Assembly: GCF_020832205.1 (NCBI RefSeq)
Contig: NZ_JAFIFD010000039.1
Span: 1-37,861 of the forward strand
DNA: 37,861 nt
Source of the DNA: Exiguobacterium sp.
GTDB taxonomy: Bacteria > Bacillota > Bacilli > Exiguobacteriales > Exiguobacteriaceae
Direction of reading: 5' to 3'
Part shown: positions 1-8,007 of the stretch, piece by piece
Numbering within the stretch: the stretch's first letter is position 1
How the letters are laid out: each line of letters begins with the position of its first letter
Program-made: the position numbers and the translations under genes
Notes under the pieces: model-generated
The model's input: the letters and a program-made list of their open reading frames with translations, nothing else
What the model was told of the DNA's origin: nothing
Databases searched by the model: none

Positions 1-203
1 TTCTTCTCGAGCTCATCCTGCACTTCAAACCCCGAATCGTTCAGTGCTTGGATGTCGTCTTTCACGGATTTTTTTGCTAACTTAGAAGTATCACCAATCG
101 TAGATAAGTAGGCAAGCAGGTCCTCTAACGTCTTCGGATGATTGTCGTCCGTGTGGCGTTCAAAGAACCGTCTTACTTCGAGTAACCGCTCTCGGTTGTT
201 CAC
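1..203 (-). CDS. N-terminal part of a WYL-type HTH transcriptional regulator (runs off the window)
   Basis: An open frame starts at a GTG at 203 and leaves the window at base 1, so only about 67 residues are visible. The start is supported by an AAAGGGG Shine-Dalgarno 8 bases upstream. The peptide begins MNNRERLLEVRRFFERHTDD and continues with a helix-rich stretch containing KTLEDLLAYL and SVKDDIQALNDSGFEV. This looks like the winged HTH (DeoR-like) that precedes WYL ligand-sensing domains in Bacillota. The WYL part is outside the window, so the family call is by resemblance only. It is divergent from the alpha/beta hydrolase and shares a 116-bp upstream region with it. Confidence 0.55.
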   Translation of the reverse strand, partial: MNNRERLLEVRRFFERHTDDNHPKTLEDLLAYLSTIGDTSKLAKKSVKDDIQALNDSGFEVQDELEK

Positions 204-319
204 GGTATGTTCCCCTTTCATTTCTGTCTATATAATATGTATAAAGAGACATTATCATGTTATTTCCATGAAATAAAGTTATTTTCCATTACATTTCGTT
301 TAAGGAGGCAATCGTCGCT
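204..319. promoter_or_regulatory. Divergent promoter region between regulator and hydrolase
   Basis: This AT-rich 116-bp gap holds the Shine-Dalgarno sites of both divergent genes (CCCCTTTC at 212-219 for the minus gene; AAGGAGG at 302-308 for the plus gene). On the plus strand TATAAT at 231-236 is a good -10, but no clear -35 lies 17 bases upstream. On the minus strand TATTAT/TATATA in the same place could serve the regulator gene. Confidence 0.35.
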
Positions 320-1165
320 GTGAAACATTACGCCCACGTCAACGGCACAAAAATCGAATACATCGACCGCGGTCACGGTCCGGTCGTCGTCTTGATTCAT
401 GGTACCCAATCATCGAGCCTAGAACCGTACCATGTGGACCGGCTCGTCTTGTCCGGTTTCCGGGTCATTGTCCCGTCCCGGCCAGGTTACGGTGAGACTC
501 CGTACTCATTTTCAGCGACGCCGCAAGCGTTCGCCGAGAACTTGCGACAGCTCATGCATATCATGAACATCGACTCTTATCATGTGTACGGCATCTCGGC
601 CGGTGGTCCGACATCGATTGAGCTCGCGTCACGAAATAACGCAGCGCTCAGCCTCACGCTCGCCGCCGCCGTGACGAGCGAGGTCGATTTCCCGTACCGT
701 CGCTACATCAGTCGAAACATCGCCCAACCTCCATTCATTGCCGCACAGTTCGCGATGAAACAGTTCGTGTTCCGAGCGATTCAAAAACAGCCATTCGAGG
801 CGACGGCTCGGATGATTCAGTCGACGAGCCTCCTCGCGTTAGATGCGATTCGGGATGAAGTGACGCCGTACGACATCTTCTTATTGAAACGTGTCGCCAG
901 TCAGATGGCGTTCGGGCTCGGGGCGCAGTTTGACCTGCGTCAACGTGTCCCGGACGAGGCGTTGCTCGGGGTGACGTGCCCGACGTATATCGTCCATTCA
1001 AAAAATGATAAGGCCGTACCCGTGCGACACGCCCATCACGCTAAACGGCTCATCCCGCACGCACAGCTCACGATTTTGAACAGTCCGGGTCACTTGATTT
1101 GGATCGGTCGACAAGCCCGAAAGAGCGAGCAACAAATCGAGCGTTTCATCCGTTTTAATTCGTAA
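320..1165 (+). CDS. Alpha/beta hydrolase
   Basis: A 281-aa cytosolic alpha/beta-fold hydrolase of the usual family length. An oxyanion-hole HG lies at residues 27-28 and the nucleophile elbow GISAG has Ser93. Later come a candidate acid Asp230 (HSKNDK) and catalytic His258 (SPGHL), so the triad appears complete. There is no signal peptide. The start is a GTG with AAGGAGG 11 bases upstream. Members hydrolyse esters, lactones or C-C bonds, and the substrate cannot be told from sequence. A terminator directly follows, so the gene is probably monocistronic. The divergent WYL-type regulator could control it (inference from position only). Confidence 0.85.
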   Translation: MKHYAHVNGTKIEYIDRGHGPVVVLIHGTQSSSLEPYHVDRLVLSGFRVIVPSRPGYGETPYSFSATPQAFAENLRQLMHIMNIDSYHVYGISAGGPTSIELASRNNAALSLTLAAAVTSEVDFPYRRYISRNIAQPPFIAAQFAMKQFVFRAIQKQPFEATARMIQSTSLLALDAIRDEVTPYDIFLLKRVASQMAFGLGAQFDLRQRVPDEALLGVTCPTYIVHSKNDKAVPVRHAHHAKRLIPHAQLTILNSPGHLIWIGRQARKSEQQIERFIRFNS

Positions 1166-1190
1166 GGCACCTGTTCAGGTGTCTTTTTTA
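1166..1190 (+). terminator. Rho-independent terminator after hydrolase
   Basis: The hairpin GCACCTG / CAGGTGT with a two-base loop is followed by a T run. It ends at the stop codon of the convergent lipoprotein gene. Confidence 0.8.
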
Positions 1191-1604
1191 GTCTGTTTCG
1201 AGTAATTCGATCAGTCGATTTGTCACGTCTACCGGAATGAGGTAAGCCGTGTCTGTATCGTCCGCATCGTAAAGGCTGCTCTCACCGTTCAGTTCATTGA
1301 GCCAGAGGTAATAGCGGTCAGTCTCCTCATCTTCGAAGCGGACCTCGAGATCGTATTCCGGTCCGACCACATTGGCGATCCCTGGGATTTTCTCTGCCTC
1401 ACGAAGCATATCTTCGAATACTTGAATCGCTTCCGGTTCGTCGAACGTGCTGACGTCACCATCTTGGAAGCGACCAAACCCATCCGATTCTGAGACGGTC
1501 ACCGCTTCAATCCCGTCCGTCCGGAAGTCGTTCGAGCCACAACTAGTCAACGCGAATGCCATGATTGTGATCACCCCGAATTGCCTCATTAATCGCTTCA
1601 ACAA
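1188..1604 (-). CDS. Small lipoprotein, paralogue A of a three-gene array
   Basis: About 138 aa. The N-terminus is a lipoprotein signal peptide: a basic start, a hydrophobic core (VITIMAFALT) and the lipobox LTSC with the acyl-accepting Cys at residue 22. The protein would be anchored outside the membrane. The mature part is acidic, with the blocks FGRFQDGDV, VFEDMLREAE, DLEVRF, RYYLWL and VDVTNRLIELL, all shared with the next two genes. It resembles small Bacillus lipoproteins of the YhfM type, but I do not claim a function. The start is a TTG; two consecutive TTG codons follow AAGGTG and the second (1601) has the better spacing. It lies 21 bases after paralogue B on the same strand, so the two are probably co-transcribed. 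Confidence 0.75.
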   Translation of the reverse strand: MLKRLMRQFGVITIMAFALTSCGSNDFRTDGIEAVTVSESDGFGRFQDGDVSTFDEPEAIQVFEDMLREAEKIPGIANVVGPEYDLEVRFEDEETDRYYLWLNELNGESSLYDADDTDTAYLIPVDVTNRLIELLETD

Positions 1605-1625
1605 CCATCACCTTGTTTTAGATGT

Positions 1626-2042
1626 TCACTCACGCTCGAGCAGTCGAATCAACTCGTCTGTCACGTCTGCTGGGACGAGATACACCGTATTCGTATCGGT
1701 CACATCCATCATGCTCGTCGGCATGCCTAGGTCGCCGAGCCAGACGTAATAGCGGTCCACCGTCTCACCTTGATAATGGACTTCCACATCATACTCAGGC
1801 GTCGCCATATTCACGATTCCCGGTTGCTGTTCAGCATTCCGAATCATGTCCGCGAACACTTTGACGTCTTCGAGCTCGTTATACGTGAGGACATCTCGTT
1901 CTTGGAACCGACCAAAGTCGACCGACTCGGCAATCTTCACTTCTGTGACATCTTCAGCGACGAGCTCGTTCGTGTCATATCCCCCAAGTAAGCCGGCTGT
2001 CAATGCAGCTATACCCGTCATCCATTTGTCCCGACGTTTCAT
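1626..2042 (-). CDS. Lipoprotein-like paralogue B with Tyr at the lipobox Cys position
   Basis: 138 aa, clearly homologous to genes A and C (ESVDFGRFQERDV, VFADMIRNAE, DVEVHY, RYYVWLGDLG, PADVTDELIRLL). The N-terminus still looks like a lipoprotein signal (KRRDKWMTG basic start, then IAALTAGLLGG), but residue 22, where the acylated Cys should be, is Tyr (TAT). One base change from TGT would explain it. Without Cys the protein cannot be lipidated in the normal way. It may remain a membrane-anchored protein, or be secreted if another signal-peptidase site is used. A strong GGAGGTGG Shine-Dalgarno supports the ATG at 2042. Confidence 0.75.
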   Translation of the reverse strand: MKRRDKWMTGIAALTAGLLGGYDTNELVAEDVTEVKIAESVDFGRFQERDVLTYNELEDVKVFADMIRNAEQQPGIVNMATPEYDVEVHYQGETVDRYYVWLGDLGMPTSMMDVTDTNTVYLVPADVTDELIRLLERE

Positions 2043-2139
2043 CTGACTCCACCTCCATATATTGTCGTCTTTCTTTACGAGTGATAGGTGTGATTGGTTT
2101 CATCGTTAACGTCTAACATAAAAAGCTTACTTGAAGCGC

Positions 2140-2565
2140 TCAGTCATCGACTCCTAGCGTCACAATCAAACGATCCGTGACGTCAGAAGCCACTTTATAG
2201 AAGATGTGCGTCTCGGTGACGTTCATGAAGACGCTCGGTGTCCCTCTTCGACCGAGCCAAAGTAGATAGCGTTCTGTCACGTCATCTTTATAACGGATTT
2301 CAAGATCAAAATCCGGTTCACGCTGAACTGTCGTGTCCATCAACTCGTCCGCGTTGCGAAGCATATCCGCGAACACCTTGATGTCCTGCAGTCGATTGTA
2401 TTCGACGAGGAACTGCTCGTTGAATCGGGCCCCTCCCACCGATTCAGCGACTTTCACATGATTCATCTCTTCAGCTTCAACTGCCTTGAATCGTTCTCTG
2501 CCATACCCATACGGTAGCGTGATTTTTCTCACTTCATTAATGAAATTCAACAGTCTGCCCATCAT
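2140..2565 (-). CDS. Paralogue C of the lipoprotein array, lacking a usable signal peptide
   Basis: 141 aa, homologous to A and B over its whole C-terminal part (VKVAESVGGARF, KVFADMLRNADE, DLEIRYKDD, RYLLWLGRRGTPS, SDVTDRLIVTLG). Its N-terminus (MMGRLLNFINEVRKITLPYGYG) is interrupted by charged residues and again has Tyr (TAT, residue 21) where A has the lipobox Cys. As it stands it should be cytosolic or only peripherally membrane-bound. AGGAGG lies 6 bases before the ATG. About 97 bases separate it from paralogue B. The function is unknown. Confidence 0.7.
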   Translation of the reverse strand: MMGRLLNFINEVRKITLPYGYGRERFKAVEAEEMNHVKVAESVGGARFNEQFLVEYNRLQDIKVFADMLRNADELMDTTVQREPDFDLEIRYKDDVTERYLLWLGRRGTPSVFMNVTETHIFYKVASDVTDRLIVTLGVDD

Positions 2566-2595
2566 ATTCGGCCTCCTATCTGTCTAATCATTTTA

Positions 2596-2610
2596 CATAC
2601 GCAAAACGTG
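2596..2610. repeat. Shared 15-bp upstream motif, copy 1
   Basis: CATACGCAAAACGTG lies about 30 bases upstream of paralogue C. It matches a 15-bp block at 2988-3002 in 14 positions. Both blocks sit in the promoter regions of adjacent minus-strand genes. Confidence 0.4.
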
Positions 2611-2635
2611 CACAGAACGTTTCATTAATATCACG

Positions 2636-2935
2636 TTAAGCTTTTGACTTCTGCTTCTCCTTAGCCCGTTCTAAAAAGATTGGTAGCACGTTTAATCCGA
2701 TTGAACTCATCGTCAGCACCCATAGCGCACGCTCCATGCCTGGAACAACGTCCGCTAAAGCCGCCCAGTCTTCCGCTTCGACCCACATCGCAATCAAACT
2801 ATATTCAGCGCATAGCGTGAGTGCCGTCAGCGACAACGCAATTGCCATCGCCAGTTTGTAGTCTTTCCCAGTGCTGAACGTATACAAGTTGAATAATGTC
2901 GCCCCAATAGCGAGTAATCCAAATATAATCCACAT
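2636..2935 (-). CDS. Small integral membrane protein, unknown
   Basis: 99 aa from the ATG at 2935. That start is preceded by GGAGAG about 10 bases upstream; the earlier in-frame ATG at 2953 has no ribosome site. Three hydrophobic helices are visible: WIIFGLLAIGATLFNLYTF, LAMAIALSLTALTLCAEYSLIAMW, and ALWVLTMSSIGLNVLPIFL. The C-terminal tail is lysine-rich (ERAKEKQKSKA), suggesting a cytosolic end. I do not recognise the family. No terminator is evident between this gene and paralogue C. Confidence 0.6.
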   Translation of the reverse strand: MWIIFGLLAIGATLFNLYTFSTGKDYKLAMAIALSLTALTLCAEYSLIAMWVEAEDWAALADVVPGMERALWVLTMSSIGLNVLPIFLERAKEKQKSKA

Positions 2936-2987
2936 CAGAGTATCACTCTCCATTTTTTATGTAATCAATTACCTATTTTTACAGTAT

Positions 2988-3002
2988 CATAAGCAAAACG
3001 TG
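2988..3002. repeat. Shared 15-bp upstream motif, copy 2
   Basis: CATAAGCAAAACGTG lies about 50 bases upstream of the small membrane protein and is nearly identical to 2596-2610. On the minus strand it precedes a TGTAAAAA stretch that could be a -10 region. Confidence 0.4.
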
Positions 3003-3023
3003 AAATCGTTACATTTTGGAACA

Positions 3024-3053
3024 ACAAAAAAGCCGGGCCGAAGCCCAGCTTTT
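3024..3053 (-). terminator. Terminator of the sucrose operon
   Basis: On the minus strand the stem AAGCTGGGC/GCCCGGCTT closes with a TTCG tetraloop and is followed by six T. It sits directly after the scrB stop codon. Confidence 0.9.
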
Positions 3054-3055
3054 CC

Positions 3056-4474
3056 TTATTCATACATCCAACCAGTCAACGTCGCGGTGCCACCCTCATA
3101 GCGTAGCCCTTTGTCGAGCTCACTCGGGAACACCCGGAGCGTGGCGACCGCCTCACCGTCATTGACGAAGCATTCGACGCTCGACGAGTCGACGAAGAGG
3201 TGGAGCGCATTGACGTCCATCACTTTCGTCCGCGTCGTCCCGAACTCAGTTGCGAACGGCTCACCGGCGTTCGTCCGGTCGATCGTCAACGCACGAGACG
3301 CGGCGTCATAACGGATGACGAGCGACTCGTCCTCGACTTGAAGCAGTTCAAGCGTGAAATCTGACCCGTCTGTTGTCAGCTCGAGCTCGTAGCGGTCCGG
3401 TGTCTTGGCCGTGAGCGATGTTCCGCTGGCGTTGATGAATTCACGTTGGCGAAGTTTCGCCATCGCCTTCACCGGACGTTGTTTAAGCTCCCCGTTTTCA
3501 ATCGACAGTTCGCGTGGCAACGTCAACGCATGCGCCCATCCGAACCGGTCCGTCGGGTATTCGATCTCCGGCAATCCCATCCAGCCGACGAGCACGCGAC
3601 GTCCGTCATGTTCTGTCGTCTGTGGGGCATAGAAGTCAAACCCGAAATCGAGCTCTTCAAACGCGCCGTGTGTGAACGTCAACGTCTCCACATCAAGCTT
3701 CCCGATCAAGTAGCCGGACTGATAGATGTTGTGATAGCGATGGCCGTCCGGCTCGATGCCTTGCGGCGAGAAGACGAGGACGTGCTGTCCGTTCAGTTCA
3801 AACACATCCGGACACTCCCACATGTAACCGAACGGGTCGAGGCCCGTCTTCACTTCACCGAGGAACGTCCAATCGTTCAAGTCGCTAGAACGATACAAGA
3901 CGACACATCCGGTCTCATTCTCACGCTGAGCCCCGACGATCGCATAGTAAAAGCCGTTCTCTAGCCATACTTTCGGGTCACGGAAGTGTTCCGTGTATCC
4001 GGCCGGCACGTCCGGAATGGCGACGTTTCGTCGTTCGATCTTCCCGTCACGCAGCACACCGATTAATTGCGAGGCGTGACGCGTCCAGTCGTCCGTCCGG
4101 TGGTTACCCGTATACATGACGTGGAGCTCACCGTCAGCGACAAAGCCACTGCCTGAATAAGCACCATGCGAATCTTCGGTCGTCTCCGGGACTAACGCCA
4201 CCCCGCGATCGGTCCACGTGACGAGGTCCGTCGATGTGACGTGATACCAATGTTTCAGACCGTGTACCGGTCCGAGCGGGAACCACTGATAGAACATGTG
4301 GTATTCCCCGTTAAAGTACGTAAAACCGTTCGGGTCATTGAGGAGGCCCGTCGGCGGTTGGATATGATATCCGAACCGCCACGGTGAGGCCGCCGTCTTC
4401 GCGCGGAGTGTCTCCATGTCGAGGGCACTCACGTCACGCAGCGAACGATAACGTTCCGCCTTCGTCCAAGTCAT
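3056..4474 (-). CDS. scrB: Sucrose-6-phosphate hydrolase (GH32 invertase)
   Basis: 472 aa, normal GH32 length. It hydrolyses sucrose-6-phosphate to glucose-6-phosphate and fructose in the cytosol. The three GH32 signature motifs are present in the five-bladed propeller: NDPNG at 46-50 (nucleophile Asp47), RDP at 165-167 (transition-state Asp166) and ECPD at 220-223 (acid/base Glu220). The C-terminal 130 residues form the usual beta-sandwich. There is no signal peptide, consistent with an intracellular sugar-phosphate substrate. AAGGAG precedes the ATG. It is the last gene of the operon, 18 bases after the EIIBC gene. Confidence 0.95.
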   Translation of the reverse strand: MTWTKAERYRSLRDVSALDMETLRAKTAASPWRFGYHIQPPTGLLNDPNGFTYFNGEYHMFYQWFPLGPVHGLKHWYHVTSTDLVTWTDRGVALVPETTEDSHGAYSGSGFVADGELHVMYTGNHRTDDWTRHASQLIGVLRDGKIERRNVAIPDVPAGYTEHFRDPKVWLENGFYYAIVGAQRENETGCVVLYRSSDLNDWTFLGEVKTGLDPFGYMWECPDVFELNGQHVLVFSPQGIEPDGHRYHNIYQSGYLIGKLDVETLTFTHGAFEELDFGFDFYAPQTTEHDGRRVLVGWMGLPEIEYPTDRFGWAHALTLPRELSIENGELKQRPVKAMAKLRQREFINASGTSLTAKTPDRYELELTTDGSDFTLELLQVEDESLVIRYDAASRALTIDRTNAGEPFATEFGTTRTKVMDVNALHLFVDSSSVECFVNDGEAVATLRVFPSELDKGLRYEGGTATLTGWMYE

Positions 4475-4492
4475 TCAAATCACTCCTTATTA

Positions 4493-5923
4493 TTATGCGG
4501 CTTGTTTGACCGCGTCTTTTTTCGCCTGGCGCTTCGCAAGAACGAACGTCAAGCTGAAGGCGATAGCGAACGAGATCGCCATGCCGATGATATACGATAC
4601 GATCGATGTCGGTGCAATCGAGATAATCCCTGGCAGACCGGCCGCACCAAGTGCGACAGCGAGGACTTCGCGACCGACGATGAATGCCGAGGCGATCCCT
4701 GAACCGATGATGGCCGCGATGAACGGATACCGAAGTTTCAAGTTGACCCCGAACATAGCTGGCTCGGTGATCCCTAGTAGCGCCGAGATACCTGACGCTG
4801 AAGCGACACCTTTCATTTTCTTCTCACGTGTCAAGAAGAAGACAGCGAGTGTGGCCGCACCTTGGGCGACGTTTGACATCGCTGCGATCGGGAAGATGAA
4901 TGAACCGCCCGTACGTGCGATATCGGCGAGAAGTTGCGTCTCGATGGCGATGAAGCTGTGGTGCATCCCTGTGATGACGATCGGTGCGTACAAGAGACCC
5001 ATAACGAGACCACCGAAGAAGCCGAGTGAGTCGTACGTCCAAACGAGACCATCGATGATCAAGTTACCTGCTTCACGTGTGATCGGTCCGACGAAAGCGA
5101 ACGTGACGAACGCCGTGATGAGGAGCGAGAGAAGCGGCGTGAGCAAGATGTCGAGTGAGGCCGGCATGAACTTACGGATATTGATTTCAAGTTTTGACAA
5201 AATATAAGCCGATACGAGTACTGGTAACACTTGTCCTTGGTAACCGAGCTTCTCGATTTCAAATCCGAGGATATTCCAGACCGGGATGTCGCCGACCGTC
5301 GCTTGCGCGTAGGCATTGACAAGATCCGGGTGAACCATGATCATCCCGAGCGCGGCACCGAGATACGGGTTGCCCCCGAACCGTTTGGCCGCGGAGAATC
5401 CGATCAGGACGGGCAGGAAGACGAAGGCGGCGTTCGCGAACGTATTGATCATTGCGGCGAGGTCAGCGATACCTGGATACTGGTCGATGAGTGAGCTGCC
5501 GTCAAAGAACAAATCAGGCGCCGTGAGCAAGTTGTTGATCCCCATTAAGAGACCACCGGCGACGATGGCCGGGATAATTGGTACGAAAATATCAGATAAC
5601 ATCTTCACGAACTGTTGGAGCGGGTTACCTTTTTTCGCGCCTGCCGATTTAACATCACTTGTCGACATGTCGCCGAGCCCTGTCAATTGGGCGAACTCGG
5701 CATAAATTTTATTGACTGTGCCTGTACCGATGATGATTTGATACTGTCCACCCGTCGAGAACGTCCCTTTGACGACGTCGAGCGCGTCAAGTTTCTTCTC
5801 GTCGACTTTTGACTCGTCGTTCAAGACGAGTCGGAGCCGGGTCGCGCAATGCGCAGCGGCGGCGACGTTGTCTTTTCCGCCGAGCGCCTCTAAAATCGCT
5901 TCTGCTTCTTGTTTGTAGTTCAT
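4493..5923 (-). CDS. scrA: Sucrose-specific PTS permease, EIIBC
   Basis: 476 aa. The N-terminal EIIB domain carries the phosphorylation site Cys26 in HCATRLR. A roughly 340-residue EIIC membrane domain follows, with about ten hydrophobic segments and the GITEP motif of glucose/sucrose-type EIICs. There is no EIIA domain, which is usual for sucrose permeases; they borrow EIIA-Glc from elsewhere. It imports sucrose as sucrose-6-phosphate. Its ATG overlaps the fructokinase stop (ATGA) and it is followed by the GH32 gene, which strongly supports sucrose rather than trehalose or beta-glucosides. Confidence 0.93.
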   Translation of the reverse strand: MNYKQEAEAILEALGGKDNVAAAAHCATRLRLVLNDESKVDEKKLDALDVVKGTFSTGGQYQIIIGTGTVNKIYAEFAQLTGLGDMSTSDVKSAGAKKGNPLQQFVKMLSDIFVPIIPAIVAGGLLMGINNLLTAPDLFFDGSSLIDQYPGIADLAAMINTFANAAFVFLPVLIGFSAAKRFGGNPYLGAALGMIMVHPDLVNAYAQATVGDIPVWNILGFEIEKLGYQGQVLPVLVSAYILSKLEINIRKFMPASLDILLTPLLSLLITAFVTFAFVGPITREAGNLIIDGLVWTYDSLGFFGGLVMGLLYAPIVITGMHHSFIAIETQLLADIARTGGSFIFPIAAMSNVAQGAATLAVFFLTREKKMKGVASASGISALLGITEPAMFGVNLKLRYPFIAAIIGSGIASAFIVGREVLAVALGAAGLPGIISIAPTSIVSYIIGMAISFAIAFSLTFVLAKRQAKKDAVKQAA

Positions 5924-6864
5924 TCTGGTTTCCCTCCTAGCACGTTTTCAACTCGTTGTTGTGATGGTATGGCTGGAATCGCGCCGTAAGCGGTGCACGT
6001 CAAGGCGCCGGTCACGTTCGCATATTCGATATCCTTCTGTAAACGCGTATCATCGACGCCGAGCGTGGCGAGACGGTACAAGTACGCTCCAACGAACGCG
6101 TCACCGGCACCTGTCGAGTCAACACTTTCAATTTTGACCGACGGGATGATTTCACTTCCTTCGCTTGTCGCAATGAGCGTCCCGCGTGAGCCGAGCGTGA
6201 TCGCGACACGCTTCGCGCCGAGTCGTAAGAGCTGTTCGACGGCATCGTCCAGTGAATCGGCTCCCGTCAACAAGTGCGCCTCTTCCTCACTCAACTTGAC
6301 AAAATCCGCCTCCGCGATGAAGTGGAGTGAATCTTGCTTGAACGCGTCGAGATTTGTCACGAGAGCGTCCCGGTAGTTCGGGTCAAACGAGACGAACAGC
6401 CCGTCGCGTTTGGCGAATTGTAGCAACTTGAAGTATGCGTTTTTCAACTCACCGTCAAGGAGCGCCGTTGCCGACCCGAAGTGCACGATGTCTCCCGGCT
6501 TGAACGCTGACAAGTCAATCGACTCGAACGCGTAATCGCCGTCGCTCCCGCGGCGGAATGTGAAGTCACGTTCTCCGTCCGCTTGAATGGAAACGAACGC
6601 GAACGTCGTGTCGCCTGCCTCGACGAGGTTGTCGATCCCAACCCCGTTCGCAGTTAATGTCTCTTTCAAGAATTGTCCGAACGGATCCGCCCCGACTTGT
6701 CCGAGGAAGCTCGATTCGCCTCCATGTTTACTGACGACGGCCGCCACGTTCGCCGGAGCACCTCCCGCTTTTTTCACGAATGTCGTTCCGTTGACAAGGT
6801 CGCTCGATGCGTCTTCGCAAACCCAGTCGATCAATAGTTCACCAATGCAATGTACGGTGTTCAT
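5920..6864 (-). CDS. scrK: Fructokinase, PfkB family
   Basis: 314 aa from the ATG at 6864, which has GGAGGTGG 4-7 bases upstream; the longer frame starting at 6903 has no ribosome site. A PfkB ribokinase-fold enzyme that phosphorylates the fructose released by ScrB. Visible signatures are the N-terminal [10 protein letters not shown] substrate-binding block and the C-terminal DSTGAGDAF motif, with the catalytic-base Asp near residue 255. First gene of the operon; its stop codon overlaps the EIIBC start by four bases (ATGA), implying translational coupling. The scr promoter and operators lie just upstream. Confidence 0.93.
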   Translation of the reverse strand: MNTVHCIGELLIDWVCEDASSDLVNGTTFVKKAGGAPANVAAVVSKHGGESSFLGQVGADPFGQFLKETLTANGVGIDNLVEAGDTTFAFVSIQADGERDFTFRRGSDGDYAFESIDLSAFKPGDIVHFGSATALLDGELKNAYFKLLQFAKRDGLFVSFDPNYRDALVTNLDAFKQDSLHFIAEADFVKLSEEEAHLLTGADSLDDAVEQLLRLGAKRVAITLGSRGTLIATSEGSEIIPSVKIESVDSTGAGDAFVGAYLYRLATLGVDDTRLQKDIEYANVTGALTCTAYGAIPAIPSQQRVENVLGGKPE

Positions 6865-6908
6865 CCGTCCACCTCCATGTCTCAATGTATTGCTTCGTAC
6901 CACTTATC

Positions 6909-6918
6909 GAACCGGTTC
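6909..6918. promoter_or_regulatory. Second ScrR operator (half-strength palindrome)
   Basis: GAACCGGTTC is a perfect 10-bp palindrome sharing its core with the larger palindrome at 6936-6959. The two centres are 34 bp apart, about three helical turns, which suits cooperative binding or a small loop. Confidence 0.75.
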
Positions 6919-6935
6919 CAAAAACGAATAAAAAA

Positions 6936-6959
6936 TGTTGCGGAACCGGTTCCGCAACA
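6936..6959. promoter_or_regulatory. Primary ScrR (LacI-family) operator
   Basis: A perfect 24-bp palindrome, each half reading TGTTGCGGAACC, centred between 6947 and 6948. The central CCGG-type symmetry is typical of LacI-family operators. It covers the expected transcription start of scrK-scrA-scrB, so repressor binding would block initiation. Confidence 0.88.
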
Positions 6960-6961
6960 CA

Positions 6962-6990
6962 AATGTAATCGATTTAATTTAAAATGTCAA
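6962..6990 (-). promoter_or_regulatory. Promoter of scrKAB
   Basis: On the minus strand TTGACA (6985-6990) and TACATT (6962-6967) are separated by exactly 17 bases. The -35 lies inside the last codons of scrR. The predicted start, near 6955, falls inside the primary operator, leaving a leader of about 90 bases before scrK. Confidence 0.75.
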
Positions 6991-7960
6991 CGCTTTCTCG
7001 CAGTTTTAATTCAAAAGTTGTGAACGTTTTCATCGGGATGACATCAGCTGTTAACAACTGGAGAATCATGTCAGCCGCTTTCGCTCCAGTCCTTCGATAT
7101 GGAAGGTGTACCGTCGTGAGTGATGGATGCAATACTTCTGTGAAGTCATAACCGCCGAACCCACTCACCGAGACGTCGGTCGGTACCGTCTTCCCGCCGT
7201 TCGCCAGCCCTTTCAACACCCCTAACGCGATGTTGTCGGTCGCACAGACGATGAGCGTCGACGATGCTTCGCGGGCAATCTGTTCACCGACCGGAATCGC
7301 ATCCTCGATTTTGAACGTCGTCGTATACGTCTTGACGTTCGCGCCTGCTTCCTGAAAGGCGCGCAAAAAACCATCTCGTCTCGCTTGTCCGACGGCGATA
7401 TCATATTCTTCGACCCCGACGTAGAGCACGTCCCGATGCCCCCAGTCCATAAACTGTCTGCCGAGAGCATAAGCCGCATCAAAATCGGGATAGATGAGGC
7501 TATGCACGTTCTTGTGTTCTTGTCCGATCAACAGGACGGGGATTTGAATATCTTGAATCGCCTGCAAATGACGCGGCGTGACCGTCGTCCCGAGCCAGAT
7601 GATGCCGGCGACTTTTTGTTTCGCCAAGTTGTACAGCTGTTCAATCTCTCGCTCAGTCTGTTGGGCCGTGTTCACGACGAGCATTTGATAACCTCGTTCA
7701 GTTAAATGTTCATCGATGCCCATCATCGTCCGCGAGGCGGCGTATGAATCGAGTCGGGGCACGATGACGCCGATCATCTTCGTTTGTTTTGATTTCAAGC
7801 TTTGCGCGAATTGATTCGGTTCATAGTTCGTCTCTTCGATGACCCGTTCAATTTTGTCCCTTGTCGCCTGACCGACCGATCCCCCGTTCAAATAGCGGGA
7901 GACGGTGCTCTTGGCGACGCCGGCTAGCTTGGCGATGTCATTGATTGTCACTTGTCTCAT
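6974..7960 (-). CDS. scrR: LacI-family sucrose operon repressor
   Basis: 328 aa. The N-terminal LacI HTH (TINDIAKLAGVAKSTVSRYL) is followed by the hinge and a periplasmic-binding-protein-like effector domain (IGVIVPRLDSYAAS near residue 63; SVSGFGGYDF near residue 263). It lies directly upstream of, and in the same direction as, scrKAB. Two palindromes fill the intervening 110 bp. The inferred role is repression of the operon, relieved by sucrose-6-phosphate or fructose; the ligand is not visible from sequence. GGAGG lies 7 bases before the ATG. A terminator separates it from the upstream acetyltransferase gene. Confidence 0.9.
   Translation of the reverse strand: MRQVTINDIAKLAGVAKSTVSRYLNGGSVGQATRDKIERVIEETNYEPNQFAQSLKSKQTKMIGVIVPRLDSYAASRTMMGIDEHLTERGYQMLVVNTAQQTEREIEQLYNLAKQKVAGIIWLGTTVTPRHLQAIQDIQIPVLLIGQEHKNVHSLIYPDFDAAYALGRQFMDWGHRDVLYVGVEEYDIAVGQARRDGFLRAFQEAGANVKTYTTTFKIEDAIPVGEQIAREASSTLIVCATDNIALGVLKGLANGGKTVPTDVSVSGFGGYDFTEVLHPSLTTVHLPYRRTGAKAADMILQLLTADVIPMKTFTTFELKLRESVDILN
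6985..6998 (-). promoter_or_regulatory. CcpA cre site overlapping the scr -35 box
   Basis: AGAAAGCGTTGACA on the minus strand fits the cre consensus TGNAANCGNWNNCA at every position except the first. It overlaps TTGACA of the scr promoter, a common arrangement for CcpA repression, and lies within the 3' end of scrR. Confidence 0.65.
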
Positions 7961-7977
7961 CCGAAAACCTCCATACG

Positions 7978-8007
7978 AAAAAACTGACGCGCTAGACGCC
8001 GTCAGTT
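7978..8007 (-). terminator. Terminator after GNAT gene
   Basis: The minus-strand stem AACTGACG/CGTCAGTT with a ten-base loop is followed by a T run. It begins at the acetyltransferase stop codon. Confidence 0.8.
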
